Position numbers and translations under genes: made by a program. This document shows, in pieces, positions 44,028-51,947 of a stretch of DNA of 64,000 nt (position 1 is the first letter of the stretch; the number at the start of each line of letters is the position of its first letter). Source of the DNA: an uncultured bacterium (lineage in GTDB: Bacteria > Bacillota > Clostridia > Lachnospirales > Lachnospiraceae). Location of the stretch: contig CAJMNR010000015.1 in NCBI GenBank assembly GCA_905214875.1, positions 1 through 64,000 of the forward strand. The letters run 5' to 3'. The notes below the pieces were generated by a model. It ran no database searches. It was not told the origin of the DNA and saw only the letters and a program-made list of their open reading frames with translations.

Positions 44028-44725
44028 AATTAAAGAATGTAAATATTAGTTACGGGGCCATTCATGCGGTACATGATGTAAGCCTTTGTGTAAATGATGG
44101 GGAGATTGTCTCTTTGATTGGTGCCAACGGCGCAGGAAAGACAACAATCTTACATACGATTACGGGACTTAAAAAAGCTGTAAGCGGTTCCATTATGTAC
44201 GACGGAACGGATTTATTAAAAACGGAAGCAAGCAAAATCATTAATCTTGGAATTGCCCATGTGCCTGAAGGAAGGCATATCTTTCCGGATATGACAGTAA
44301 CGGAGAATCTAGAGATGGGTGCATATATTAGAAATGATAAATCGGAAATCCAAACGTCTATGAAAGAAATTTTTGAACGTTTCCCAAGATTAAAAGAACG
44401 AAGAAAGCAGATTGCAGGAACACTGTCTGGTGGAGAGCAGCAGATGTTAGCTGTTGGACGCGCACTTATGAGCCATCCGAAGATTCTTCTTATGGATGAG
44501 CCATCCATGGGACTTTCGCCTTTACTAGTAAAAGAAATCTTTGGAATCATCAAAGAAGTACATAAACAGGGCATTACGGTCTTGCTAGTAGAACAGAATG
44601 CCAAGATGGCACTTACTGTTGCAAATCGTGCCTATGTATTAGAGACAGGAAGAATCTCCATGGACGGGGATGCAAATGAACTTTTAAATGATGAAAAAGT
44701 AAAGAAGGCATATCTTGGCCTTTAA
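44021..44725 (+). CDS. livF: Branched-chain amino-acid ABC ATPase LivF
   Basis: This is a 234-residue ATPase with Walker A GANGAGKTT, signature LSGGEQQ, Walker B ILLMDEPSMGLSP and the LivF-specific VPEGRHIFPDMTV. It is the last gene of the transporter operon. No clear terminator was seen in the following 200 bases. Confidence 0.95.
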   Translation: MLELKNVNISYGAIHAVHDVSLCVNDGEIVSLIGANGAGKTTILHTITGLKKAVSGSIMYDGTDLLKTEASKIINLGIAHVPEGRHIFPDMTVTENLEMGAYIRNDKSEIQTSMKEIFERFPRLKERRKQIAGTLSGGEQQMLAVGRALMSHPKILLMDEPSMGLSPLLVKEIFGIIKEVHKQGITVLLVEQNAKMALTVANRAYVLETGRISMDGDANELLNDEKVKKAYLGL

Positions 44726-44924
44726 CGTATATGTGTTTCCTATTTTGCAAGGGAAAAGGAAATTACAAAGAAATCCGTAGTGGATATTGTAGAAAGTAGA
44801 GAATTGGTTGATCACAAATTCAGACATTTAAAATCTAAGTCTCCATAATTCGTAGAATTGCCTCCTTATAATGTCAAAAATAATTGAAATATTATTTTTT
44901 TTTAAGAAAAATAAAAAAATCATA

Positions 44925-44982
44925 TTGACAATAGTTTTTGCATATACTATACTTAACACCTGTAAAGAAAAAAACTTTACAG
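44925..44982 (+). promoter_or_regulatory. rpsP-2 promoter plus +1 hairpin
   Basis: TTGACA (44925-44930), 17-base spacer, TATACT (44948-44953), then CTGTAAAG/CTTTACAG (44960-44967, 44975-44982). From the -10 through the hairpin it is identical to the rpsP-1 block. Confidence 0.88.
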
Positions 44983-45014
44983 CTTAGATTAACAATAATA
45001 AATCATATAGATTC

Positions 45015-45031
45015 ATTACATTTCATGTAAT
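45015..45031 (+). promoter_or_regulatory. Second leader hairpin of rpsP-2
   Basis: ATTACA (45015-45020) pairs with TGTAAT (45026-45031), 28 bases before the start, the same place as in the other rpsP copies. Flanking sequence differs between copies, so the pairing is partly conserved on its own. Confidence 0.55.
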
Positions 45032-45059
45032 AGAGTTATAGTCATAGGAGGAAATTACA

Positions 45060-45302
45060 ATGGCAGTTAAAATCAGATTAAAACGTATGGGACAAAAGAA
45101 AGCACCTTTCTACAGAATTATCGTAGCAGATTCTAGATCTCCAAGAGATGGTAAATTCATCGATCAAATCGGAACTTACGATCCAACAGTTGAACCAAGC
45201 GCTTTCAACGTAGATGAAGAAAAAGCAAAAACTTGGTTAGCTAACGGTGCTCAACCTACTGAAACAGTAGCTAAATTATTCAAAAACGCTGGTGTTCTTT
45301 AA
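45060..45302 (+). CDS. rpsP: Ribosomal protein bS16, copy 2
   Basis: This is an 80-residue S16, almost identical to copies 1 and 3 (distinctive residues: Ile after Tyr-Arg, GTYDPT, KAKTWL). It lies directly upstream of ylxM-ffh. The third copy is downstream of ffh, so two S16 genes bracket the SRP genes. It has its own promoter, leader and terminator. Confidence 0.97.
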   Translation: MAVKIRLKRMGQKKAPFYRIIVADSRSPRDGKFIDQIGTYDPTVEPSAFNVDEEKAKTWLANGAQPTETVAKLFKNAGVL

Positions 45303-45322
45303 TTAGAACACTCTCATATAGA

Positions 45323-45360
45323 AGACCTCTTCAGGAAATATTTCTTGGAGAGGTTTTTTC
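45323..45360 (+). terminator. Terminator of rpsP-2
   Basis: ACCTCT pairs with AGAGGT, extended by an inner CAGGAAAT/ATTTCTTG pairing, followed by a T6 run. Confidence 0.85.
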
Positions 45361-45406
45361 GTTTCTTAGAATTGGTTGCAACAGGGAAAAAAAGTCGAAA
45401 ATAATA

Positions 45407-45463
45407 TTGACAACAAATTTTACATATACTATACTTACCACTGTAAAGAAAAATACTTTACAG
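45407..45463 (+). promoter_or_regulatory. ylxM-ffh promoter with the same +1 hairpin
   Basis: TTGACA (45407-45412), 17-base spacer, TATACT (45430-45435), then CTGTAAAG (45441-45448) with CTTTACAG (45456-45463). The hairpin ends against the GGTGGTGA ribosome site of ylxM, so it could limit translation. It is related to both rpsP promoters. Confidence 0.85.
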
Positions 45464-45475
45464 GTGGTGATCAAT

Positions 45476-45886
45476 ATGAAAAACCAAGTTATTTCAGAAA
45501 ATAATGAGGGTAAGAATAATAAGAATAAAACATCGACAAAGCTGGATCAGATCGTAGAATTATCATTGCTTTATGATTTTTACGGAAAGCTACTAAAAGA
45601 TCACCAGCGAGAAATCTACGAGGATTATATATTGAATGATCTCTCGTTAAGTGAAATTGCTTTGGAGCAAGATATATCCAGACAAGGCGTGCATGATGTC
45701 ATTAAGCGATGCAGCAAGCAGCTAATGGATTATGAAGCCAAGTTACAACTGATTAAAAAGTTTAATAATACAAAGGATAGAGTAAATCAAATTAATGTTT
45801 ATGCAAAAAGCATGAAAGAGACAGGACGTCTTGATAAAATAGATGAGATTGAAAAATTATCATACCAAATATTAGACGAGTTTTAG
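45476..45886 (+). CDS. ylxM: YlxM-family SRP-associated DNA-binding-like protein
   Basis: This is a 136-residue protein with an internal sigma-70 region 4-like helix-turn-helix (LSLLYDFYGKLLKDHQ..., then LSLSEIALEQDISRQGVHDVIKR). YlxM homologues modulate SRP (Ffh-FtsY). It lies 23 bases before ffh, the normal location. ATG at 45476 follows GGTGGTGA; an extra ~20 residue N-terminal stretch rich in Asn/Lys precedes the conserved part. Confidence 0.9.
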   Translation: MKNQVISENNEGKNNKNKTSTKLDQIVELSLLYDFYGKLLKDHQREIYEDYILNDLSLSEIALEQDISRQGVHDVIKRCSKQLMDYEAKLQLIKKFNNTKDRVNQINVYAKSMKETGRLDKIDEIEKLSYQILDEF

Positions 45887-45909
45887 AGAATTAGATGGGA
45901 GGTATGTTT

Positions 45910-47256
45910 ATGGCATTTGACAGTTTAACGGATAAATTACAGAACGTATTTAAAAACCTTAGAGGTAAAGGAAAATTATCAGAAGCTGACGTTAAGGCCG
46001 CTTTAAAAGAAGTAAAGATGGCATTACTTGAAGCGGATGTTAACTTTAAAGTTGTAAAGAACTTTGTAAAAGCAGTACAAGAAAGAGCAATCGGTCAAGA
46101 GGTAATGACTAGTCTGACACCAGGTCAGATGGTAGTAAAGATTGTTAATGAAGAAATGGTTAACTTAATGGGTGCGGAAACTACCGAAATCGCCCTTAAG
46201 CCAACGCAAGAGATTACCGTTATTTTAATGTGTGGTCTTCAAGGTGCTGGTAAGACAACGACTACAGCAAAGATTGCTGGAAAGTTAAAACAAAAAGGTA
46301 GAAAGCCTTTACTTGTAGCCTGCGATATCTATCGTCCGGCCGCAATTGAACAGTTACAAATCAACGGTGAAAAACAAGGCGTACCAGTATTTGCAATGGG
46401 TACAAGCCATAAGCCAGTTAATATTGCAAAAGCTGCCATTGAGCATGCAAACAAAAATGGTAATAACGTAGTAATCCTGGATACAGCAGGTCGTCTTCAT
46501 ATTGACGAAGACATGATGAACGAGTTAATCGAAATCAAAGAGAACGTTAACATTGACCAATCCATCTTAGTAGTAGATGCGATGACTGGTCAGGATGCAG
46601 TAAATGTATCTGAAATGTTTAATGATAAAATCGGCATCGATGGTGTTATCTTAACAAAATTAGATGGTGATACAAGAGGTGGTGCTGCACTTTCTATCCG
46701 TGCAGTAACAGGAAGACCAATTCTTTATGTTGGTATGGGTGAAAAACTTTCTGATTTAGAACAGTTCTATCCAGACCGTATGGCATCGAGAATCTTAGGT
46801 ATGGGTGATATCTTAACATTAATCGATAAAGCGCAAGCAGAGATTGATGAAGATAAAGCGAAAGAGTTAGAACAAAAGATGCGTAAAGCAGAGTTCAACT
46901 TTAACGATTATCTAGAACAAATGCAACAGATCAAGAACATGGGTGGTATCGCAGATATCTTAAGCATGATGCCTGGTATTGGAAGCAAGATGAAAGACAT
47001 CGATATTCCGGAGGATGCTCTTAAAGGCGTAGAAAGCATTATCTATTCTATGACAAAAGAAGAAAGAGAAAATCCTGCAATCATTAACCCTTCTAGAAAG
47101 AAACGTATTGCAAAAGGTGCAGGCGTGGATGTCAGCGAAGTAAATAAGTTAATGAAACAATTCGACCAAGGTAAGAAAATGATGAAGCAGATGTCTGGTA
47201 TGATGTCAGGCAAAGGCGCGAAACGAGGTAAGTTCAAATTACCATTTGGATTTTAA
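45910..47256 (+). CDS. ffh: Signal recognition particle protein Ffh
   Basis: This is a 448-residue SRP GTPase that directs membrane proteins to the translocon with 4.5S/6S RNA. It contains the N domain (AFDSLTDKLQNVFKNLRGKGKLSE), G domain motifs GLQGAGKTTTTAK, DTAGR, TKLDGD, and a Met-rich M domain ending MKQMSGMMSGK. ATG at 45910 follows GGGAGG. It is standard in length and order. Confidence 0.97.
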   Translation: MAFDSLTDKLQNVFKNLRGKGKLSEADVKAALKEVKMALLEADVNFKVVKNFVKAVQERAIGQEVMTSLTPGQMVVKIVNEEMVNLMGAETTEIALKPTQEITVILMCGLQGAGKTTTTAKIAGKLKQKGRKPLLVACDIYRPAAIEQLQINGEKQGVPVFAMGTSHKPVNIAKAAIEHANKNGNNVVILDTAGRLHIDEDMMNELIEIKENVNIDQSILVVDAMTGQDAVNVSEMFNDKIGIDGVILTKLDGDTRGGAALSIRAVTGRPILYVGMGEKLSDLEQFYPDRMASRILGMGDILTLIDKAQAEIDEDKAKELEQKMRKAEFNFNDYLEQMQQIKNMGGIADILSMMPGIGSKMKDIDIPEDALKGVESIIYSMTKEERENPAIINPSRKKRIAKGAGVDVSEVNKLMKQFDQGKKMMKQMSGMMSGKGAKRGKFKLPFGF

Positions 47257-47317
47257 TAAGTAATTGTTTTTGTGTGTGAGTGAGTTTTTCATGAGCAACA
47301 ATTTACAATATAGATTT

Positions 47318-47335
47318 ATTACATGTATTTGTAAT
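47318..47335 (+). promoter_or_regulatory. Leader hairpin of rpsP-3
   Basis: ATTACA (47318-47323) pairs with TGTAAT (47330-47335), 33 bases before the start of the third rpsP. Unlike copies 1 and 2, no separate TTGACA promoter is seen; read-through from ffh is likely. Confidence 0.5.
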
Positions 47336-47368
47336 AGTTAGTTTTAATTTCAAGGAGGTGAAAATAAC

Positions 47369-47611
47369 ATGGCAGTAAAAATCAGATTAAAAAGAATGGG
47401 TCAAAAGAAAGCTCCTTTCTATAGAATTATCGTAGCTGATTCTAGATCTCCTAGAGATGGTAAGTTCATCGATCAAATCGGTACTTACAACCCAACAGTT
47501 GAGCCAAGCGCTTTCAACGTTGATGAAGAAAAAGCAAAACAATGGTTAGCAAACGGTGCACAACCAACTGATACAGTAAACAAATTATTCAAAAATGCTG
47601 GTATCCTTTAA
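47369..47611 (+). CDS. rpsP: Ribosomal protein bS16, copy 3 (canonical locus)
   Basis: This 80-residue S16 lies after ffh and before the KH-domain gene, the ancestral order in Firmicutes. It differs from the other copies at the end (KAKQWL, TDTVNKLFKNAGIL). AAGGAGGTG precedes the ATG. It is likely the original gene, with copies 1 and 2 duplicates. Confidence 0.97.
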   Translation: MAVKIRLKRMGQKKAPFYRIIVADSRSPRDGKFIDQIGTYNPTVEPSAFNVDEEKAKQWLANGAQPTDTVNKLFKNAGIL

Positions 47612-47674
47612 TTCATAACAATCAAATGAGTTTGCTCGTTTATTGTATGGAAGTATAACTAGTTTGATTAAAGC

Positions 47675-47702
47675 ACAAGTGAATGTTTTGGCATTCACTT
47701 GT
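47675..47702 (+). terminator. Hairpin between rpsP-3 and khpA
   Basis: An 11-base perfect stem, ACAAGTGAATG with CATTCACTTGT, around TTTTGG. There is no T run, so it may be an attenuator, processing site or weak terminator. Confidence 0.6.
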
Positions 47703-47777
47703 CTATTATGTGCAGATTTCAATTTTTGTTTACTCCCTATCGTTGCTTAAAAAATTTTAAGTCCGAGGTGAGAGATA

Positions 47778-48008
47778 ATGAAAGAATTAGTTGAAGTAAT
47801 TGCTATGTCGCTAGTGGATCATCCAGAGGAAGTTGTAGTTACGGAAAATGAAACTGATGATTCAATTGTTGTTGAATTAAAAGTAGCTTCAGATGATATG
47901 GGTAAAGTGATCGGCAAACAAGGTCGTATTGCGAAAGCTATTCGTACTGTAGTTAAAGCAGCTGCAACAAAAGATGAAAAGAAAGTTATTGTAGACATCC
48001 TACAATAA
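47778..48008 (+). CDS. khpA: KH-domain RNA-binding protein KhpA
   Basis: This is a 76-residue single KH-domain protein with the motif VIGKQGRIAKAIRTVVKAAA; it partners KhpB and influences cell size and elongation in other Firmicutes. It belongs to the rpsP-khpA-rimM-trmD locus. Here a strong terminator follows directly and rimM is about 15.8 kb away. GAGGTGAGAG precedes the ATG. Confidence 0.93.
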   Translation: MKELVEVIAMSLVDHPEEVVVTENETDDSIVVELKVASDDMGKVIGKQGRIAKAIRTVVKAAATKDEKKVIVDILQ

Positions 48009-48013
48009 CTTCT

Positions 48014-48049
48014 AAAGCCCCCTAAGGCCTTTGGCCTGGGGGTTTTTTT
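48014..48049 (+). terminator. Strong terminator after khpA
   Basis: CCCCC/GGGGG and GGCC/GGCC paired arms (48018-48042) are followed by T7. It ends the ffh-rpsP-khpA transcript. Confidence 0.93.
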
Positions 48050-48098
48050 CGTTATCACTATGGATGTGGAGAATTTCTATATAAAGGAGATGTGTTTT

Positions 48099-49037
48099 TT
48101 GGAAGTTAGGAAAGAGGTTGTGCAGATTCAAGGAGTTCGGATGGGGATGGTGTTGCAGGCTTCGTCTTGGGAAAAACCAGTTTTGTTGGTGGTTCATGGG
48201 GGACCGGGGATGCCGGAATTCTTTTTGGAGGAGAAGTTTGGTTCGGGGCTTTGCGAAGAGTTTGTCGTTGTCTGGTGGGACCAGAGAGGGGCTGGACTTT
48301 CGTTTTCTAAAGAGACTAAGCTTAAGGACCTTACGGTCAGTAAGGGGATTCAGGATGTGATAGATGTTACCAATTATTTAAGAGAACGATTTCATAAGGA
48401 GAAGATTTACATATTAGCGCATTCGTTTGGGACTTTTTTGGGAATTCAAGCGATTGCTCAGGCACCTGAGTTATATGAAGCATATTTAGGGGTTGCACAG
48501 GTTATATATCAAAAAGAGTCGGAAAAACTTGCGTATGAGTACATGATAGAATATTATAAGAGAGCAGGTAAAAAAAGAACGGTCAGAAAGCTACTTAAGC
48601 ATGACTATACTTCTAAGGAGTATAAGAAGATGCGTGACAGTCTCATGCATAAATCTGGGATTGGAACGATGCATGACATGAAGTCAGTAGCGCTAGGCGT
48701 GTTTTTTGCCTCATTTTTCAGTAAGACCTATAGTTTTAAGGAAACGGTCAACCTATGGAGAGGGAGAGCACTTTTAAGACGCTCAGAGTTAGAGACAACT
48801 AAGCTGTCAGAACAATGGAATTTTAGAAATAAGATTACGAAAGTAAACGTTCCTGTGTATTTTTTCTCGGGAGTGTATGATTATACGGTAAATTATAAGT
48901 TAGTAAAAGGGTATTATATGAAACTAAAGGCTCCAAAAAAGAGGTATTATCTGTTCGAACATTCGGCCCACAGTCCGATGTTTGAAGAGCCGGAACGGAT
49001 GTGTAACATCATCAAAAAGGACATTTTGAAGGAGTAA
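48099..49037 (+). CDS. Alpha/beta hydrolase, proline iminopeptidase-like
   Basis: This is a 312-residue serine hydrolase. Motifs are VVHGGPGMPE (oxyanion region typical of proline iminopeptidase-like proteins), WWDQRGAGLS, nucleophile elbow AHSFGTF, and a late His in FEHSAHSP. TTG at 48099 is preferred because AAAGGAG at 48083-48089 sits nine bases ahead; ATG at 48060 has no site. Codon use here looks more G-rich than in the neighbouring translation genes. Substrate unknown. Confidence 0.8.
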   Translation: MEVRKEVVQIQGVRMGMVLQASSWEKPVLLVVHGGPGMPEFFLEEKFGSGLCEEFVVVWWDQRGAGLSFSKETKLKDLTVSKGIQDVIDVTNYLRERFHKEKIYILAHSFGTFLGIQAIAQAPELYEAYLGVAQVIYQKESEKLAYEYMIEYYKRAGKKRTVRKLLKHDYTSKEYKKMRDSLMHKSGIGTMHDMKSVALGVFFASFFSKTYSFKETVNLWRGRALLRRSELETTKLSEQWNFRNKITKVNVPVYFFSGVYDYTVNYKLVKGYYMKLKAPKKRYYLFEHSAHSPMFEEPERMCNIIKKDILKE

Positions 49038-49055
49038 ACGAAAGGGTGAGATACG

Positions 49056-49619
49056 ATTACAGCATTACTTATTAAATATGGCATTATCGGGATTATGTTT
49101 GCAGGAGTTGCAGAAGCTATTTTGCTACCATTTCCTATGGAAGTCGTATCAGTGCCTATTTATTTGGCGAATCCAGGCCGAGCATTTTTATATGCCTGTA
49201 TTTTAGTTATTTGCTCGGTCATTGGATCCTTTGTTGGGTATCAGGTGTCAGGCATGCTTGGTGGGATGTTTTTAAAAAAGGAGGAAGAACACAAAGCAAT
49301 GATTAAAATCAAGGGGTGGTATGAGCGAAATGCCATCGTGACCTTGCTTACTTCGGCGGTGACACCGATTCCATATGAACTTTATGTCGTTACGGCAGGG
49401 GTTCTAAAAATTGAGAAAAAAAGATTTTTTGCTGGCTGCTTGTTAAGTCGGCTGTTACGACATTTACCGCAAGGGATGTTAATAACATTTGGGGGAAATA
49501 AGTTAATAGAATTTGTGAAAGACCACATGGCGGTAGTCGTGTTTATAGTTGCCATCTTTGCTTTGGCAAGATACTTTATCAATAAAAAAATAGAACTCAA
49601 AAAGAGTGAAATCGATTAG
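49056..49619 (+). CDS. DedA/SNARE-associated family membrane protein, probable ATT start
   Basis: This is a membrane protein of the DedA (VTT) family, linked to lipid flipping and membrane homeostasis. From ATG 49095 it would have 174 residues, but the family N-terminal helix then lacks its beginning. Reading back in frame gives ITALLIKYGIIGI in front, a typical DedA start, with an in-frame stop at 49047. No ATG, GTG or TTG exists there; ATT at 49056 is six bases after AAAGGGTGAG. A conserved TPIPYELYVVTAGVL region and several membrane segments are seen. Confidence 0.7.
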   Translation: MTALLIKYGIIGIMFAGVAEAILLPFPMEVVSVPIYLANPGRAFLYACILVICSVIGSFVGYQVSGMLGGMFLKKEEEHKAMIKIKGWYERNAIVTLLTSAVTPIPYELYVVTAGVLKIEKKRFFAGCLLSRLLRHLPQGMLITFGGNKLIEFVKDHMAVVVFIVAIFALARYFINKKIELKKSEID

Positions 49620-49715
49620 ATTACTATTAATAAGTTTGAAAAATAGAAGAATTTGGTTGGGAAGTTTTTGTATGTTTTTCCGTACACTGCCGAAAATAGT
49701 AGGAGGCAGATTGTT

Positions 49716-51233
49716 ATGGAGGAATCAAAGAAAATGAAAAAGAAAATAACATTTCCAACGGCTTTTACGGTGTTATATATTGTATTGATCTTAGCAGCTT
49801 TATTAACTTATCTAATTCCTGCAGGATCTTATGCCAAATTATCCTACGATGTAGATCTTAACCTGTTTACAGAGACATTTCCAGATGGAACGACAAAGAC
49901 CTTCGAAGGAACCCAGAAGACGTTAGATGATCTTGGTGTTCGAAATGATGTTGCGAAGTTTCAGGATGGTAGCATTAATAAGCCGGTAGCCATTCCAGGC
50001 ACGTATGAGCAGGTGACCAAGAATCCACAAGGAATCAAGGAAATCCTGATTGCACCAATTCTTGGCGTCTATGATAGTATCGGAATCATATTATTCGTAT
50101 TTATGATTGGCGGCGTAATTGGTGTCATCAATGAAAGTGGTGCGATTAATGCAGGTATTGCGGCTCTTTCTAAGGCGACGAAAGGTCATGAATACTTGTT
50201 AATCATATTTGTTACATTTTTGATTTCGCTAGGTGGAACGACCTTTGGATTGGCCGAAGAGACCATTGCCTTTTATCCGATTCTGATTCCGGTTTATCTG
50301 GCGGCAGGATATGATGCCATTGTCTGTATTGCGGCAATCTATTTGGGCTCGTCTATTGGTACTATGTTTTCCACGACGAATCCATTTTCCGTCGTTATCG
50401 GTTCCAATGCCGCAGGCATTAGCTTTACAGAAGGAATTGCATTCCGTTTAATTGGCCTTGTAGTCGGTTTGGTCATTGTATTAGCGTATATCATTCGATA
50501 TGCCAACCGAATCCATAAAGATCCGGAAAAATCACTGCTATACGAATTGCGGGAAGAGATGAAAGCACATTTTAGCAGTGAAGTGAAGGAAGAACCATTT
50601 ACAACAAGAAGGATTATCATATTGATTCTGTTTATCTTAAGCTTTGTGCTTATGATCTTCGGGGTATCCAAACTTGGCTGGTGGTTTGAAGAGATGACGG
50701 CTTTGTTTATCGTAGCCGGTGTCTTAATCGCCATTGTCGGCGGTATTGGTGAGAAAAAGTTTATCAGCACATTTATTGCAGGTGCGGCGGACTTTATGGG
50801 AGTTGGGCTTGTTATTGGTATTGCTAGAAGTATCAATATCATCTTGGAAAGCGGTTTGATTTCCGATACGATTCTGTACGGTTTATCCAATGTCGTATCT
50901 GGAATGAGTCCAAATCTATTTATCATCATTATGATGTTTGTATTTATGATTTTAGGCTTCTTTATTTCATCTTCCTCAGGACTTGCAACACTTGCCATTC
51001 CTATTATGGCACCGCTTGCTGACTCTGTTGGAGTGTCAAGGGAAGTTATCATTACCGCATTTATCTTTGGACAAGGACTTATGTCATTTATTACTCCAAC
51101 CGGCTTGATTCTTGCCAGTTTGGAAATGGTTCATGTCACCTATGATAAATGGTTGCGATTTGTTTGGCCATTGCTATTGATCTTTGCAGTGGTGGCCATT
51201 GCAATCTTATTGATTGAAGTAAATTTTGCATAA
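49716..51233 (+). CDS. YfcC-family membrane carrier (C4-dicarboxylate/basic amino-acid carrier-like)
   Basis: This is a 505-residue secondary transporter with about twelve segments. It starts FPTAFTVLYIVLILAALLTYLIPAG, typical of YfcC/ArcD-related carriers, with a periplasmic loop (~36-100), IGGVIGVINESGAI, GTTFGLAEETIAFYP, and FISSSSGLATLAIPIMAPLAD. AGGAGGC precedes ATG 49716. Arginine/ornithine, C4-dicarboxylates or peptides have been proposed for the family; the substrate here is unknown. Terminator at 51254. Confidence 0.85.
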   Translation: MEESKKMKKKITFPTAFTVLYIVLILAALLTYLIPAGSYAKLSYDVDLNLFTETFPDGTTKTFEGTQKTLDDLGVRNDVAKFQDGSINKPVAIPGTYEQVTKNPQGIKEILIAPILGVYDSIGIILFVFMIGGVIGVINESGAINAGIAALSKATKGHEYLLIIFVTFLISLGGTTFGLAEETIAFYPILIPVYLAAGYDAIVCIAAIYLGSSIGTMFSTTNPFSVVIGSNAAGISFTEGIAFRLIGLVVGLVIVLAYIIRYANRIHKDPEKSLLYELREEMKAHFSSEVKEEPFTTRRIIILILFILSFVLMIFGVSKLGWWFEEMTALFIVAGVLIAIVGGIGEKKFISTFIAGAADFMGVGLVIGIARSINIILESGLISDTILYGLSNVVSGMSPNLFIIIMMFVFMILGFFISSSSGLATLAIPIMAPLADSVGVSREVIITAFIFGQGLMSFITPTGLILASLEMVHVTYDKWLRFVWPLLLIFAVVAIAILLIEVNFA

Positions 51234-51253
51234 AAAATTCTAAACGAAAAATT

Positions 51254-51287
51254 AAGTGTGAGACTTCAAAGAAGTTTCACACTTTTT
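51254..51287 (+). terminator. Terminator after the YfcC-type gene
   Basis: AAGTGTGA-ACTTC pairs with GAAGT-TCACACTT (one mismatch), followed by T5. Confidence 0.85.
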
Positions 51288-51355
51288 CTGGTTTACAAAA
51301 AAATCCAGCTTATGTTATGCTATGGGTACAATAGGAAAGGAATAAGGAGAATAGT

Positions 51356-51946
51356 ATGGTTGATATTGAAGAGTTGATCTATCAGGATGTCAAAGCAAAG
51401 ATGGCGAACTGGAACCAAAAAGACATCTATGCCGTTTCTTTCTTCGTTCATGTAAATGAGGAAGAGGAGTATGAGGGGTATAGTAATCTGTGCGATTTTT
51501 CCATTAGCTATAATACCGAAGCAGATTGTGCTGGGGCTGGTGAGTATGACGAAGAACGTTGGAATTATGCTTTCTGGAGACAGAATGAGACACCAATCAT
51601 TGACATTTATGAGAAAAACGAATGCATGAAGCAACTGATGGCATGGTATGAAGAAAACCAGATTACCGATCTTGGTGTGGAAAATGAGGACTGCTATAAC
51701 AGTGATGGTGATTATATCGGTAAGGGACCGGTTGGAGAATATGAGTTATTCAGTATAGTTTCCGATGTTGCTGCACGTCTTCAATCTGAGCATTTCCTTT
51801 CAGACAAGATTGGAAAGAAGATTCCAATCATTGTCCATGATATCGAATATAACTGGTTCGCAATTGAGGCAACGAAGAAAGCAAATCCTAATGGGGAAGC
51901 AGATATATTCTTAGAGTCTATTATGAAGGATATTGACGGTGAGTAG
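51356..51946 (+). CDS. DUF4303-like cytoplasmic protein
   Basis: This is a 196-residue acidic, soluble protein. The course IYAVSFFVHVNEEEEYEGYSN, then ERWNYAFW and a C-terminal helix rich in Ile resembles DUF4303 proteins, some of which are immunity proteins next to polymorphic toxins. No toxin gene is next to it. AAGGAGAA precedes the ATG. Its stop codon touches that of the convergent LysR gene. Confidence 0.55.
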   Translation: MVDIEELIYQDVKAKMANWNQKDIYAVSFFVHVNEEEEYEGYSNLCDFSISYNTEADCAGAGEYDEERWNYAFWRQNETPIIDIYEKNECMKQLMAWYEENQITDLGVENEDCYNSDGDYIGKGPVGEYELFSIVSDVAARLQSEHFLSDKIGKKIPIIVHDIEYNWFAIEATKKANPNGEADIFLESIMKDIDGE

Positions 51947-51947
51947 A

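Larger units (their letters stand above)
44726..45059 (+). other. Intergenic region before rpsP-2
   Basis: About 330 bases with no gene. The first ~200 bases show nothing recognisable apart from A/T tracts (44894-44923). The rest is the promoter and leader of rpsP-2, listed separately. Confidence 0.6.

Noticed and set aside
44062..44604. 180-residue minus-strand frame
   Set aside because: Antisense to livF with no ribosome site or recognisable domain.
50339..51052. 237-residue open frame on the minus strand
   Set aside because: It lies wholly inside the YfcC-type carrier gene and its composition (Ile/Thr/Pro-rich) is the mirror of a membrane protein; no ribosome site or family motif.
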